A stretch of 64,000 bases of DNA from Sporosarcina jiandibaonis. GTDB taxonomy: Bacteria > Bacillota > Bacilli > Bacillales_A > Planococcaceae. Position numbers and translations under genes: made by a program. The notes under the pieces were generated by a model. That model ran no database searches and was not told the origin of the DNA. It was given only the letters and a program-made list of their open reading frames with translations. The stretch covers positions 186,001-250,000 of the forward strand of contig NZ_JAAOIY010000006.1 in NCBI RefSeq assembly GCF_013184495.1, in the 5' to 3' direction. This document shows, piece after piece, positions 12,931-22,018 of the stretch (position 1 is its first letter; each line of letters opens with the position of its first letter).

Positions 12931-13312
12931 CACCATTCAGATTAAAACTAACAAAAAGCACTTTAGTTCCAATAATTTCAATTTGAGATTTTGGGCTTCA
13001 TCAAATAATTAACATTAATTTCAATAATTAAATTAAAAGAGTGTTTTTTTTATTATTATTGGTAACAAAGAATCATTTACGACAAATTAAAGGATGCTGA
13101 CTCACTACTTTGCGCATGGACCTTTACTCACAATAATACTGTTAGCTCAACAGCTTTTTTCTCGAAAAATATAAATTTGATTAGCGTTCAATGATATTGT
13201 TTTGTTGGATACAACATGTTCAATTTGCAAGAAAAAATACAAGTACAACTTTTCTCCATTTCATTTATTAGTAATGGTAAAATAGAGGGAATTATCGATA
13301 GGAGTTGCCATC
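12931..13312. other. AT-rich intergenic region between the divergent esxA and alaX genes
   Basis: No gene is evident on either strand. It carries a small hairpin CTGTT/AACAG followed by CTTTTTT (about 13139-13159, plus strand). Upstream of alaX a TAAAAT (-10-like) lies near 13278 without a convincing -35, and an ATAGGAG ribosome site precedes the alaX ATG. Confidence 0.4.
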
Positions 13313-14500
13313 ATGTTAAGAGAGCGCCTTTATTATTTAGACCCATATCATAAAACTTTTAACACCCGCGTGATTGAAGAATCACATGATTTGGAAGGGA
13401 ATATTTACGTTGTGCTGGAAAACACCGCTTTTTATCCAACCGGTGGAGGTCAGCCGTATGACACGGGAACTTTGAACGGTGTCCAGGTACTAAATGTGGA
13501 GGATATAGACGGTGAAATTCGTCATATCTTGGCGGAAAGTCTTGGTACGGACGTCGAAGTTAAGGGTGTTATTAATTGGAAGCGTCGTTTTGATCATATG
13601 CAACAACATGCAGGACAACATATTCTATCTGCCGCATTTGTCGAGCTATACGGATTTCCGACTATAAGCTTTCATTTAGGAAGAGAAGTTTTGACGATTG
13701 ATTTGGATACGGAGGATGTTTCTCCAGAACAGCTACATGCAGTTGAAAAATTAGCAAATGACATTATTTTAGAGAATCGAGTGATTGAAACAAAGTGGGT
13801 AACTGAAGATGAGCTAGAACAATACTCGCTCCGCAAGAAATTGGCAGTAACAGGTGAAATCCGTCTTGTTATTATTCCTGGTTTTGACTATAACGGCTGC
13901 GGAGGGACCCATCCGAGTTCAACCGGACAAGTTGGCGGTATCAAGATTTTAGCGACAGAAAAACATCGCGGGAAAATTCGTGTCCATTTTGTCTGCGGCG
14001 ATCGGGTGTTACAACAATTGCATCAGAAAAACCATATATTATCGGAAACGTCAAAATTACTTAGTGTGCCTGAAGATGGTGTAATTGAAGCTACTCAAAA
14101 ATTGCTCGAGACGAATCATGCGCTAGTAAAGTCGTTGAATGAGAAAGAAGAACAGTTATTGACTTTCGAAGCAAAAGATTTATTACATATTAGAAATCAG
14201 GGTATCGTGAAGGCCTTGTATTCTGGGCGGACCATTCAGCAACTACAGAAATTGGCCCGATTGCTTGTGGCGGAAGCGGAGGATGTCATCGTACTCCTAG
14301 TAGCGGAAAGCGAAGATCGTTTACAGTTTGTCGCAGCCCGTGGGTCTTCGGTAGAAAAAAGCATGAAACAAGTTTCGATTACAGCACTTCCCCTCATTGA
14401 CGGTAAAGGCGGCGGAAACGATGCATTCGTACAAGGTGGAGGACAACGCATTATGACAGGAACTGAATTGCTGAAGGTCATGGAAGATTCATTGGGTTGA
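13313..14500 (+). CDS. Alanyl-tRNA editing protein (AlaX-like with DHHA1 domain)
   Basis: A trans-editing hydrolase that removes Ser or Gly from mischarged tRNA-Ala. The editing domain has the zinc ligands HAGQH (about residues 101-105) and CGGTH (about residues 197-201), and the N-terminal part has the conserved FYPTGGGQPYDTG motif. The C-terminal 130 residues resemble the DHHA1 domain of alanyl-tRNA synthetase, with GGGNDAFVQGGG near the end. The aminoacylation domain is absent, so this is a free-standing editor and not AlaRS. At 395 residues it is the long AlaX class. It stands alone on the plus strand and shares a bidirectional terminator with proS. Confidence 0.92.
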   Translation: MLRERLYYLDPYHKTFNTRVIEESHDLEGNIYVVLENTAFYPTGGGQPYDTGTLNGVQVLNVEDIDGEIRHILAESLGTDVEVKGVINWKRRFDHMQQHAGQHILSAAFVELYGFPTISFHLGREVLTIDLDTEDVSPEQLHAVEKLANDIILENRVIETKWVTEDELEQYSLRKKLAVTGEIRLVIIPGFDYNGCGGTHPSSTGQVGGIKILATEKHRGKIRVHFVCGDRVLQQLHQKNHILSETSKLLSVPEDGVIEATQKLLETNHALVKSLNEKEEQLLTFEAKDLLHIRNQGIVKALYSGRTIQQLQKLARLLVAEAEDVIVLLVAESEDRLQFVAARGSSVEKSMKQVSITALPLIDGKGGGNDAFVQGGGQRIMTGTELLKVMEDSLG

Positions 14501-14620
14501 ACGTAAACAATGAGCCTGCATACTTCTTATATATCGTAAGTATGGAAGCAAAAGAAATATTTCTTACAGCAAAAAGCTATCTATTTCATAGGTTCATTGA
14601 TTAAATATAATGGATAATAA

Positions 14621-14659
14621 AAATACTCCTCTCGATTTTTTAGAGAGGAGCATTTTTTT
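14621..14659 (+). terminator. Bidirectional terminator between alaX and proS
   Basis: CTCCTCTC (14626-14633) pairs with GAGAGGAG (14643-14650), followed by a T-tract on the plus strand; on the minus strand the stem is followed by TATTTTTA. It separates the convergent genes alaX and proS. Confidence 0.88.
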
Positions 14660-14664
14660 CATCA

Positions 14665-16101
14665 TTAATAAGCACGCGCAAACCAAACAGTGTGTTTCGA
14701 CTCTTTTCCACAATTAATGCAAGCTGATTTCGTCGTCGGTGGATTGAATGGAATATTGCGTGTTGTGAATTTCGTTTCGTCTTTCACTTTTTCTTCGCAA
14801 GCATCTTCTCCGCACCAACCCGCGAGAACCCATCCAGGGATTTCCCCTTTTTCTGCATACTCCGCAATATGTTTCGCCAATTGTTCGAGTGAATCGACAT
14901 GCGTATGGGAATGGTTTTCACGGAATGCGCGTGCTTTTTCAAGTAAACGCGTTTGCATTGTATTCAGTGCGCCTTCAACGCAATCCGCGATTGTAGGCAG
15001 CGCAACTGCAACTTTCTCTTCTTCATCACGCGCTTTAATAAGCGCTTCGTTTTTTTCCAGATCACGCGGACCCAATTCGACTCGAACCGGAACACCTTTC
15101 AACTCCCACTCATTGAATTTGTAGCCCGGGGATTGATCGGAATCATCTAAACGTACGCGAATTACTCGTTCTTTTAATTCAGCAAAAACTTCATCTAACT
15201 TTTCCATGATTGCAGGATTTTTCTTCCATGGCCCGACTGGTATTAAAACCACTTGTGTCGGCGCAATCCGCGGCGGCAAGACAAGGCCTTGTTCGTCACC
15301 ATGCGTCATAATGACCGAACCGATTAAACGAGTAGATGTTCCCCAAGAAGTTGTATGAACGAATTCATGCTTGTTTTCTTTCGTTAAATATTTAATATCA
15401 AAGGCTTCCGCAAATTTTGTGCCTAAATAATGTGATGTACCCGCTTGAACTGCTTTCCCATCCTTCATCATCGCTTCAATCGAAAATGTATCAATCGCGC
15501 CAGCAAATCGTTCAGAAGGGGTTTTTTGTCCATCGTAAACCGGTATTGCCAGGAGCTCCTCCACCACTTCTTTATAAATGTTCAACATTTGCATTGTTTC
15601 TTCGCGTGCTTCTTCTTCATCCGCATGCGCGGTATGTCCTTCTTGCCATAAGAACTCAGAGGTGCGAATGAAAGGAAGTGTTTTCTTTTCCCAACGGAAA
15701 ACGTTTGCCCATTGGTTTATAAGAACAGGTAAATCACGATAGCTTTTGATCCAATCCGAATAGAGATGCCCGATCATCGTTTCGGAAGTTGGTCGTAACG
15801 CTAAACGTTCTTCTAACTTCTCCCCGGCCGCCTCCGTAACCCAAGGAAGCTCCGGCGAAAATCCTTCGATATGATCTTTTTCTTTTTCAAAGAACGATTC
15901 CGGAATTAACATCGGAAAATACGCATTGCGATGCCCCGTTTCTTTAAAACGTCGATCCATTTCTGCTTGAATATGTTCCCAAATTTCATAGCCATCCGGT
16001 TTAAAGGCAATACACCCACGAACTGGCGTGTAATCCATTAAATCAGCCTTTTGAATCGTGTCGATATACCATTTCGAAAAATCCTTTTTTTGCAGACTCA
16101 T
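14665..16101 (-). CDS. proS: Prolyl-tRNA synthetase, short archaeal/eukaryote-like type (ProS type 3)
   Basis: Class II synthetase charging tRNA-Pro. Recognisable elements are the N-terminal DFSKWYIDTIQKADLMDY, motif 2 region (VFRWE, FIRTSEFLWQEGHTAHA), RPTSETM and the C-terminal anticodon-binding domain. A zinc-type tail contains four Cys (CGEDAC... and ...SACINCGK). The absence of the bacterial INS editing insertion and the 478-residue length mark it as the type 3 (ProS3) form, not the approximately 560-residue bacterial form. ATG 16101 has a GGGGGAA site. A T-box leader with terminator lies directly upstream, so expression should respond to uncharged tRNA-Pro. Whether a second, long ProRS exists elsewhere cannot be seen. 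Confidence 0.95.
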   Translation of the reverse strand: MSLQKKDFSKWYIDTIQKADLMDYTPVRGCIAFKPDGYEIWEHIQAEMDRRFKETGHRNAYFPMLIPESFFEKEKDHIEGFSPELPWVTEAAGEKLEERLALRPTSETMIGHLYSDWIKSYRDLPVLINQWANVFRWEKKTLPFIRTSEFLWQEGHTAHADEEEAREETMQMLNIYKEVVEELLAIPVYDGQKTPSERFAGAIDTFSIEAMMKDGKAVQAGTSHYLGTKFAEAFDIKYLTKENKHEFVHTTSWGTSTRLIGSVIMTHGDEQGLVLPPRIAPTQVVLIPVGPWKKNPAIMEKLDEVFAELKERVIRVRLDDSDQSPGYKFNEWELKGVPVRVELGPRDLEKNEALIKARDEEEKVAVALPTIADCVEGALNTMQTRLLEKARAFRENHSHTHVDSLEQLAKHIAEYAEKGEIPGWVLAGWCGEDACEEKVKDETKFTTRNIPFNPPTTKSACINCGKESKHTVWFARAY

Positions 16102-16124
16102 GATTAAATTCCCCCTTTCATAAT

Positions 16125-16360
16125 AAAAAGCACAAAGTTGTCCTTATAAAAGGACGTCTTTGTGCTGAATAGACGTGGTACCACCTTAGTTTAGCTTAAC
16201 GTTAAGCCCTCTAAACGTTTGGTAACGAAAACGACTCGGTTATGTTGGCATAACGTCTCAGTGGTAGGTTTCGATAAGTAGCGGTGATATAGCTCTCAGC
16301 TTTCGCTATACTTTCTGTTTCACATTTCTTATTTACTTGGCCACGTCGAAGATTTCCCAC
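16125..16360 (-). ncRNA. T-box riboswitch leader of proS
   Basis: The minus strand carries the T-box sequence AAGGTGGTACCACG (plus-strand complement at 16174-16187), preceded by a long stem I region and followed by a strong terminator (AGCACAAAG at 16129-16138 pairing with CTTTGTGCT at 16158-16166, then U5). Uncharged tRNA would pair with the UGGN of the T-box and favour the antiterminator. A CCT triplet close to a GAAA in stem I (about 16266-16271) is a candidate proline specifier; I could not fold the leader to prove this. Confidence 0.93.
16129..16166 (-). terminator. Regulated terminator of the proS T-box
   Basis: AGCACAAAG... pairs with ...CTTTGTGCT with an inner GTCCTT/AAGGAC extension, followed by UUUUU on the minus strand, a short way upstream of the proS ribosome binding site. 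Confidence 0.88.
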
Positions 16361-16387
16361 TATTATAACAATTGTTCAACTAAATTG

Positions 16388-16888
16388 CTAATTTGAAGTA
16401 AGAAGTGGCGGCGGGATAATCCATCCCTTATCTTTATTCATTCGCAATAGCTTCGCGCCGAACATTATTTTGTCCTTTAGATATTTGGCGAACATCGCAG
16501 CAATATCTTCTCTCAGGCACTGCCCCATCACCTGACTTATCGACACCATTCCTTGCCCGACATTTATCGACACGGCGGCACTAATTTCTGGATCCATAAA
16601 TCTTGCTCCTGTAGGAATGTCTTCTGCATTCGCTGTTCCCCGACTAGGTAATGAGGGTGGAGGGGTAATTCCATTCTCTTTCAAGAGGCTCTCGAGTTCC
16701 TTCACTTCCGATTTCATCGTTTGAATCGCTTCTTGCAGAAGTTTTTTTAAATCTTCATCCCCTGCGTGGTTAACGAATGCCTCATAGCCGCTGATTAAAC
16801 CATTATTCGCGCCAATATATGCCCATACTCCAATAACTTCGCCGTAATGCATCGGTTCTTTTTTCGGATTTCCTTCCATAACGCCCAT
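16388..16888 (-). CDS. DUF3231 family protein
   Basis: A 166-residue, mostly helical protein matching the DUF3231 pattern: HYGEVIGVWAYIGANNGLISGYE at the start, then LKKLLQEAIQ...ELESLLKENGITPPPSLPSRG, and a second helix pair with VGQGMVSISQVMGQCLREDIAAMF. DUF3231 proteins are common in spore-forming Bacillales and have a ferritin-like four-helix pattern; their biochemical role is not established. I start at ATG 16888 (MGVMEGN), 10 bases after AGGAGG; the ATG at 16897 sits too close to it. The proS T-box leader begins immediately downstream. Confidence 0.85.
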   Translation of the reverse strand: MGVMEGNPKKEPMHYGEVIGVWAYIGANNGLISGYEAFVNHAGDEDLKKLLQEAIQTMKSEVKELESLLKENGITPPPSLPSRGTANAEDIPTGARFMDPEISAAVSINVGQGMVSISQVMGQCLREDIAAMFAKYLKDKIMFGAKLLRMNKDKGWIIPPPLLTSN

Positions 16889-16997
16889 AAATAACATTCC
16901 TCCTGTTGATATTTTTCAAAGTTCTATCGTAAAGAGTATGTACTATTAAAATTTCATTATGCAGTTTTTGACTAACTTATTTTCCGAAAAATCGAAG

Positions 16998-17041
16998 AAG
17001 CTGTCTAGAAAATCAATCTTAACTGATTTTCTAGACAGCTT
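16998..17041 (-). terminator. 18-bp inverted repeat, likely terminator
   Basis: AAGCTGTCTAGAAAATCA (16998-17015) is perfectly inverted at 17024-17041 with an 8-base loop. It lies downstream of the cyclase-family gene. On the minus strand it is followed by CTTCGATTTTT, a weak U-tract. Confidence 0.7.
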
Positions 17042-17083
17042 TAATTCATTGGCTTATTGGCGTTTAGTTAACGATAAATAGGA

Positions 17084-17701
17084 TTATTTTAATCCTTCAA
17101 ACAGCAACACTCTTGCGGGCGATCCATCAGTACCCGTTAATTTTAATGGTGCTGCAACCATAAAGTATTCCCCTTGCTCAACTTCCTTTAAGCGAAGTCC
17201 TTCAATGATAATTATTTTATCTGCAAATAATGTTTTATGAGTAGGATGTCCCTCTTGACTCCGTTCGATTCCGAGTGTGTCGATTCCAACACCTCTTACA
17301 CCTAACCCGGCAAGATATTCTGCTCCGTCTTGGGCAAGATAAATAAAATCGAAATTAAATGCATCCTCATATGAATTTTTCGTTTTCAGAAAGACAAAGT
17401 CGCCTTTTTGAATATCAAATTGCGCTAAGTCTTTTTTTGAAATCCCGTCTTCCACTTCTGTTAAATCGAACAATTTACACTGCCCTACCAGATTTTCCAT
17501 CGGGACCGATTCAAACGTATCGCCGTCTAGAACCATGTGGCGCGGCGCGTCAATATGCGTTCCGGTGTGCACATCCAACTCCACCCGAGTTTCAGTCACA
17601 TACCCATTCGTTACTGTATTAAATGTTGGTTGTTTTTCTGGTTTGTCCTTATAAACTGTCATTCCTTCGTAAACTGTACCTGTTACATCATACATTTTCA
17701 T
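17084..17701 (-). CDS. Cyclase family protein (arylformamidase/KynB-like hydrolase)
   Basis: A 205-residue metal-dependent hydrolase of the cyclase family. The signature HTGTHIDAPRH (about residues 45-55) provides the metal ligands, and the later GVDTLGIE-type and HKTLFADKIIIIEGL segments are typical. Members include kynurenine formamidase (KynB) and isatin hydrolase. The substrate cannot be fixed here because no tryptophan-degradation genes are adjacent. Monocistronic: it is preceded by a 260-base gap shared with the divergent zwf and followed by a long inverted repeat. Confidence 0.88.
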   Translation of the reverse strand: MKMYDVTGTVYEGMTVYKDKPEKQPTFNTVTNGYVTETRVELDVHTGTHIDAPRHMVLDGDTFESVPMENLVGQCKLFDLTEVEDGISKKDLAQFDIQKGDFVFLKTKNSYEDAFNFDFIYLAQDGAEYLAGLGVRGVGIDTLGIERSQEGHPTHKTLFADKIIIIEGLRLKEVEQGEYFMVAAPLKLTGTDGSPARVLLFEGLK

Positions 17702-17966
17702 ATTATCAACCCATTCATTATGTATTTTTAAATCCGCTTATAAACTATGGTCGCATGTTCATGATAATTTTGTCTAGCGAAATTACTTTAGCTGACCTAT
17801 AATTGCATGAAGAATTAACTTTGCGATTTGTGATGAAATAAAATTATTTCAAAAGTTAGTTGTATTTTCTTTTCATAATAACAGACGATAGTATACTAAG
17901 AACTGATCTAATTATTATCCGAGGCATAACAAATACTGACTTATAAAAAATAGGAGCGAATCAAAT

Positions 17967-19490
17967 ATGGAGAACGATAGCCTATTGGACGAATTTAACG
18001 TGAAAAATTCACAGACTGATGTCCAAGAAAAGTGGATCATGGAAGACCTGACTTTTGTTTTATTTGGAGCTACAGGCGATTTAGCAAAGCGCAAGTTATT
18101 TCCAGCTTTATATAATTTATTTCTTGAAGGAAAAATACCTGCCGCATTTTCTGTAATCGGGTTAGGAAGAAGAGAATGGTCAAACGAGTTTTTCCAATCC
18201 AAAGTGGAAGAATCACTTAGAGCTTATTCGAGGAGAGATGTTCAACCAGCGGGATTAAAGGAATTTCTAGCTCATTTTCAATTCTGTGCATTTGATGCGA
18301 CGGATAAGAATTCCTATCGTCTTTTGCACGAGCTCATCGAAAACAGAGAAACCGAGTTAGGCATACCAGGAAACCGCCTTTTCTATTTATCTGTTGCGCC
18401 TCAGCTAGTCGAGGTCATTACGTCAAATCTTAATAAAAACGGAATCAACAGAACCAAAGGCTGGAGACGACTCGTTGTAGAAAAGCCATTTGGCAGCGAT
18501 CTAAAATCAGCTCAACAATTAAATAAGAAATTGAGTGAAGCCTTTAATGAGGTAGAAATTTATAGAATCGATCATTATCTCGGAAAGCCGATGGTCCAAA
18601 ATCTTGAATCATTAGTATATGCTAATCCGGCTTTAGGTTCATTATTAGATCTCAAGCAAATTGCCAATGTCCAAATCACAGCAAGTGAAACAGTCGGCGT
18701 TGAAACTCGCGCCGCCTACTATGACCAAGCCGGAGCCATCCGCGATATGGTTCAGAACCACCTGCTCCAATTGGTCATGATGACAGCTTTACATCTTCCA
18801 GAGAAAATAACAGCAAGAGAAGTTGGACTTAAAAAAATAGAAGTTATCGAATCCCTTCGCCCCATCTCAAAAGAAGATGCATACAGGGATGTTGTTCGCG
18901 GTCAATATGAATCGGGCGTCGTTCTTAACACACGCGTTGACGGCTACCAAGAGGAACCCGGCGTTGAAGCTGGCTCAAATATTGACACTTATTTTGCAGC
19001 TCGCTTATATATTGATAACCCTCTTTGGAGCGGTATTCCTTTTTATATTCGCACAGGGAAACGACTCAATAAGAAATCTACACGCATTGTCATTGAGTTT
19101 AAGAATAAAAAAACAGAAATTGACGTGCTCCCAGATGAAGGGACTATCCCGAACCTATTGATACTCAACATTAATCCAAACGAAGGTATTTCTTTAAGGC
19201 TGAATATAAAAGATCCTTCAAGTAATCGTTTCGAACCCGCTTGCATTAACTTCACAACCGATTCCGACGATCAGTCAGAAGCGTACGAACTTCTGCTATT
19301 TGATGCGATGCTCGGGAATGCAACATTCTTTGCGCATTGGGAAGAAGTTGAATTATCGTGGAAATGGATTCAACCGCTACTTGAAGCATTCGAAGCGGAT
19401 ATGTTGCCTTTACATCCTTACACGGCGGGCTCAACAGGGCCAGAAGCAGCGGATCAGCTATTGCAATCCGATCAATTTAATTGGTGGTAA
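17967..19490 (+). CDS. zwf: Glucose-6-phosphate 1-dehydrogenase
   Basis: First enzyme of the oxidative pentose phosphate pathway, making NADPH. It has the nucleotide-binding GATGDLAKRKLFPALY (residues 34-49), the active-site RIDHYLGK motif (about 197-204) and the C-terminal HPYTAGSTGPEAAD segment typical of the family. At 507 residues it is slightly long at the N-terminus: about 25 residues precede the Rossmann strand. The ATG at 17967 has AGGAG 10 bases upstream, whereas the internal ATG (residue 25) has only a weak site, so I keep the longer form. No gnd or pgl gene is adjacent. Confidence 0.96.
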   Translation: MENDSLLDEFNVKNSQTDVQEKWIMEDLTFVLFGATGDLAKRKLFPALYNLFLEGKIPAAFSVIGLGRREWSNEFFQSKVEESLRAYSRRDVQPAGLKEFLAHFQFCAFDATDKNSYRLLHELIENRETELGIPGNRLFYLSVAPQLVEVITSNLNKNGINRTKGWRRLVVEKPFGSDLKSAQQLNKKLSEAFNEVEIYRIDHYLGKPMVQNLESLVYANPALGSLLDLKQIANVQITASETVGVETRAAYYDQAGAIRDMVQNHLLQLVMMTALHLPEKITAREVGLKKIEVIESLRPISKEDAYRDVVRGQYESGVVLNTRVDGYQEEPGVEAGSNIDTYFAARLYIDNPLWSGIPFYIRTGKRLNKKSTRIVIEFKNKKTEIDVLPDEGTIPNLLILNINPNEGISLRLNIKDPSSNRFEPACINFTTDSDDQSEAYELLLFDAMLGNATFFAHWEEVELSWKWIQPLLEAFEADMLPLHPYTAGSTGPEAADQLLQSDQFNWW

Positions 19491-19515
19491 TTGAATAATT
19501 GGAGGGACTAATTTT

Positions 19516-19857
19516 ATGAATGAATTACCAAATTGCCCAAAATGTAATTCTGAATACACATATGAAGATGGGAATCTATTTGTTTGCCCTGAATGTGCGC
19601 ATGAGTGGACGTTAGAATCGGAATCTGAACAGATTGAAGAGCAAAAAGTTTACAAAGACGCGCATGGAAACATTTTAAACGATGGGGATTCCGTCACAGT
19701 CATCAAAGACCTTAAAGTAAAAGGCAGTTCGTTTGTCGTGAAAAAAGGTACAAAGGTTAAAGACATCCAACTAGTCGATGAAGACCATGATATAAATTGT
19801 AAAATTGATGGAATCGGTGCGATGCAGTTGAAAACTGAATTTGTGAAAAAACTATAA
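19516..19857 (+). CDS. Zinc-ribbon PhnA/YjdM-like protein
   Basis: A 113-residue protein with an N-terminal zinc ribbon (CPKC at residues 7-10 and CPEC near residues 24-27) followed by the PhnA C-terminal beta domain ([28 protein letters not shown]). The family is called PhnA or YjdM from the Escherichia coli phn locus, but it is not needed for phosphonate breakdown and its function is unknown. It begins 25 bases after zwf with a GGAGGG site, so it is probably co-transcribed with zwf, and it ends at a strong terminator. Confidence 0.9.
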   Translation: MNELPNCPKCNSEYTYEDGNLFVCPECAHEWTLESESEQIEEQKVYKDAHGNILNDGDSVTVIKDLKVKGSSFVVKKGTKVKDIQLVDEDHDINCKIDGIGAMQLKTEFVKKL

Positions 19858-19863
19858 GAACCA

Positions 19864-19905
19864 AAAATGAGTCTTGCAGATAGCAACATCTGCAAGACTC
19901 ATTTT
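19864..19905 (+). terminator. Terminator of zwf-phnA
   Basis: GAGTCTTGCAGAT (19869-19881) pairs perfectly with ATCTGCAAGACTC (19888-19900); flanking AAAAT/ATTTT extends the stem and supplies a T-rich tail. Confidence 0.92.
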
Positions 19906-20254
19906 ATTTGACTGTTTTCGATACGCGAAATAGCTCATTCATTTCTCGCCTCTGTCAAGTTTTCTACGTGGTAATAGAGGCAAAATCCGCATTAAGGACT
20001 TAAGGAAAAGCCGTTCATATCGTTGAACAATTACATTTAAATTTGACGAAAAAAAATTATTTAATTTTAGCAAAGTTTCACTTCATTTTTGTGACGATTC
20101 ACCTTATAATTACATTACATAAAAGGAAATCACAATAATATACAACAAAATAATTTGTTGATGTCGTTTGATTAAGCCCATGTTTCCCTCTATGTTTGCA
20201 GGGTCACAAAATTGGGGATAGATAAAAAAATACTAAAAAAAAAGGGGTCCTGTG
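19906..20254. other. Intergenic region before the acetyltransferase gene
   Basis: No gene is evident. TATAAT occurs at about 20104 (plus strand) without a good -35 at 17 bases. An AAGGGG ribosome site precedes the acetyltransferase start. Otherwise nothing distinctive was seen. Confidence 0.4.
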
Positions 20255-20851
20255 ATGAAAAATATTGAGCTTGTGAATGACATTGTTACAATTAGATCCA
20301 TGCAACTTACTGATATCGATGCCATTTTCGAAGCAGGTAATTACAGTGAAATATGGACGCATTTGGTGGTAACGATTCAAAGCCGTGAAGATGCTGCAAG
20401 ATTCGTTGAACAATCATTATTAAATCAAGAATTAGGCAAGGAACATCCATTTGTCATTATTGACAATAAGACAAATCGCGTTATCGGCAGTACGAAACTC
20501 ATGAATCCCGACCCTTATCACAATCGCATTGAAATTGGTTTTTCATGGCTCTCCCCCGCTTATTGGAGAAGCCCGATCAATTCAAATTGCAAGTATTTAT
20601 TAATGAAATATTGCTTCGAAGAGCTTAATCTTAACCGTATTCAGATCCAAGCGGATGAAAGAAACGAACGCTCGAGAAATGCAATTGCTCGGATTGGTGC
20701 CACACAAGAAGGCATTTTACGTGATCATATGGTGCGTAAAGACGGCACGCCTCGAAACACTGTTATCTTTAGTGTTATTCGTCCAGAATGGCCAATGGTT
20801 AAATTGCACATCGAACAATTATTAATGAACCAAATGCAACCCATTAGATAA
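20255..20851 (+). CDS. GNAT family N-acetyltransferase (RimJ/RimL-like)
   Basis: A 198-residue GNAT acetyltransferase of the ribosomal-protein-serine/alanine type. It has the acceptor-side strand-helix IRSMQLTDIDAIFEAGNY, the IEIGFSWLSPAYWRSPINSN motif in place of the canonical Q/R-x-x-G-x-G/A loop, the LNRIQIQADERNERSRNAIARIG segment and LRDHMVRKDGTPRNTVIFSV at the end. These are shared by RimJ/RimL and many Bacillus paralogues; the substrate is unknown. ATG 20255 is preferred over GTG 20252 because the AAGGGG site is then better placed. Single gene with its own terminator. Confidence 0.88.
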   Translation: MKNIELVNDIVTIRSMQLTDIDAIFEAGNYSEIWTHLVVTIQSREDAARFVEQSLLNQELGKEHPFVIIDNKTNRVIGSTKLMNPDPYHNRIEIGFSWLSPAYWRSPINSNCKYLLMKYCFEELNLNRIQIQADERNERSRNAIARIGATQEGILRDHMVRKDGTPRNTVIFSVIRPEWPMVKLHIEQLLMNQMQPIR

Positions 20852-20867
20852 ATAGATTAATTTCCTT

Positions 20868-20900
20868 AAAAATCCTGTAGCTCAATTGCAGGTTTTTTTT
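20868..20900 (+). terminator. Terminator of the acetyltransferase gene
   Basis: CCTGTA (20874-20879) pairs with TGCAGG (20887-20892), flanked by AAAAAT/TTTTT, with a run of eight T residues. Confidence 0.8.
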
Positions 20901-21093
20901 ATTTGAATTTTAGATTTGCCACTACTTTCAGTATTCCCATCGGCGAACACTTCGTCCTTTATATTGTGGAGAAGCTATCAAGAGAATCTTAATAGCTTAT
21001 TTTTGATTATTAGATAAATATTGGGTGATATCCTAGAGATGTTTTACGTAAGTTGAGTTAAGGTACACACTGCTTACAAAGGAGGGTGAAGCA

Positions 21094-21942
21094 ATGGAAT
21101 TTTATACTGTGAACATCAATGGAAATGACATTCAATTAGCAGATTACCCCGGTGAAAAAGGAACGATTATTGCTATCCATGGATTAACTGGAACACATAA
21201 AAACATGCATTATTATGCGGAAAAGTTCAAAGGAACTTACCGATTTATAGCAGTCGATTTACGTGGTCGCGGAAATAGCGCTGAAACTGATGATGAGCCA
21301 TCTATTTTCAAGCATGCAGAAGATATCTTAGGTTTGATTCGAGAGCTGAAAATCGAAAACCCCATTCTATTAGGCTATTCAATGGGCGCTTTTATAGCGG
21401 CAATCGTTGCAAGCAAATTAAAATCTACAAAAGCTGTGATTTTATTGGATGGCGCTGCGAAAGCATCTGATCATCAAAGAAGCATTGTACAACCTTCTTT
21501 AGGCAGGCTAAGTAGAACGTATACATCGAAGGAACACTATGTAGAGGAAATACAAAAGATTTACACGAACTTGGGCATCCAATGGAATGATTTGATGCAG
21601 AATACCGTGGAATATGAAGTAGGACCTGTTGGCGATCACTGGGAAACTAAATCAACAGAATTTCGTATTATTGCTGATTTTGAGAGCTTCTTTACGTTTG
21701 ACCCAGAAGAAATTTGTGCACAAATCGACTGCCCTGTCTTGCTTGTTTATGCCGAAGGAGATATCGGGACCATGCCGCCATTATTTTATTTAAGCGATTA
21801 CGAGCAAACTAGGAAATCTACGAAAACCATAGAAACAGTGATTTCCGATTGCAATCATTACACGATGGTTTTTGAAAACCGCGAAGACATTAACGGGTAT
21901 ATAGAAGACTTTCTAAACAAACACGTGAGGGAAATTAATTAG
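21094..21942 (+). CDS. Alpha/beta hydrolase (possible 3-oxoadipate enol-lactonase)
   Basis: A 282-residue alpha/beta hydrolase. HG at residues 29-30 forms the oxyanion motif, DLRGRG (55-60) is typical, and GYSMG places the nucleophile at Ser96. The late CNHYTM segment supplies the catalytic His, and an Asp in the YAEGDIG region is a candidate acid. The general fold is clear but the substrate is not. It is the first gene of a plus-strand set with a two-subunit CoA-transferase and a muconate cycloisomerase. In the beta-ketoadipate pathway an alpha/beta hydrolase (PcaD) opens 3-oxoadipate enol-lactone between those steps, so PcaD activity is a reasonable inference. An AAAGGAGGGTG site precedes the ATG. 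Confidence 0.8.
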   Translation: MEFYTVNINGNDIQLADYPGEKGTIIAIHGLTGTHKNMHYYAEKFKGTYRFIAVDLRGRGNSAETDDEPSIFKHAEDILGLIRELKIENPILLGYSMGAFIAAIVASKLKSTKAVILLDGAAKASDHQRSIVQPSLGRLSRTYTSKEHYVEEIQKIYTNLGIQWNDLMQNTVEYEVGPVGDHWETKSTEFRIIADFESFFTFDPEEICAQIDCPVLLVYAEGDIGTMPPLFYLSDYEQTRKSTKTIETVISDCNHYTMVFENREDINGYIEDFLNKHVREIN

Positions 21943-22018
21943 TAGAGGATTGGTTGTATCTCAACAGCCTAGATTTATTTCTGGTTTGAATCTAGCGAAA
22001 AAATAAGGAGCGTCATAG

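Noticed and set aside
13139..13159. CTGTT/AACAG hairpin with CTTTTTT as a terminator
   Set aside because: The stem is only five base pairs and no plus-strand gene precedes it, so it is noted only within the intergenic entry.
14690..15671. Several plus-strand open frames inside proS
   Set aside because: Antisense shadows of a conserved synthetase; Cys/Ser-rich translations reflect reverse reading of the gene.
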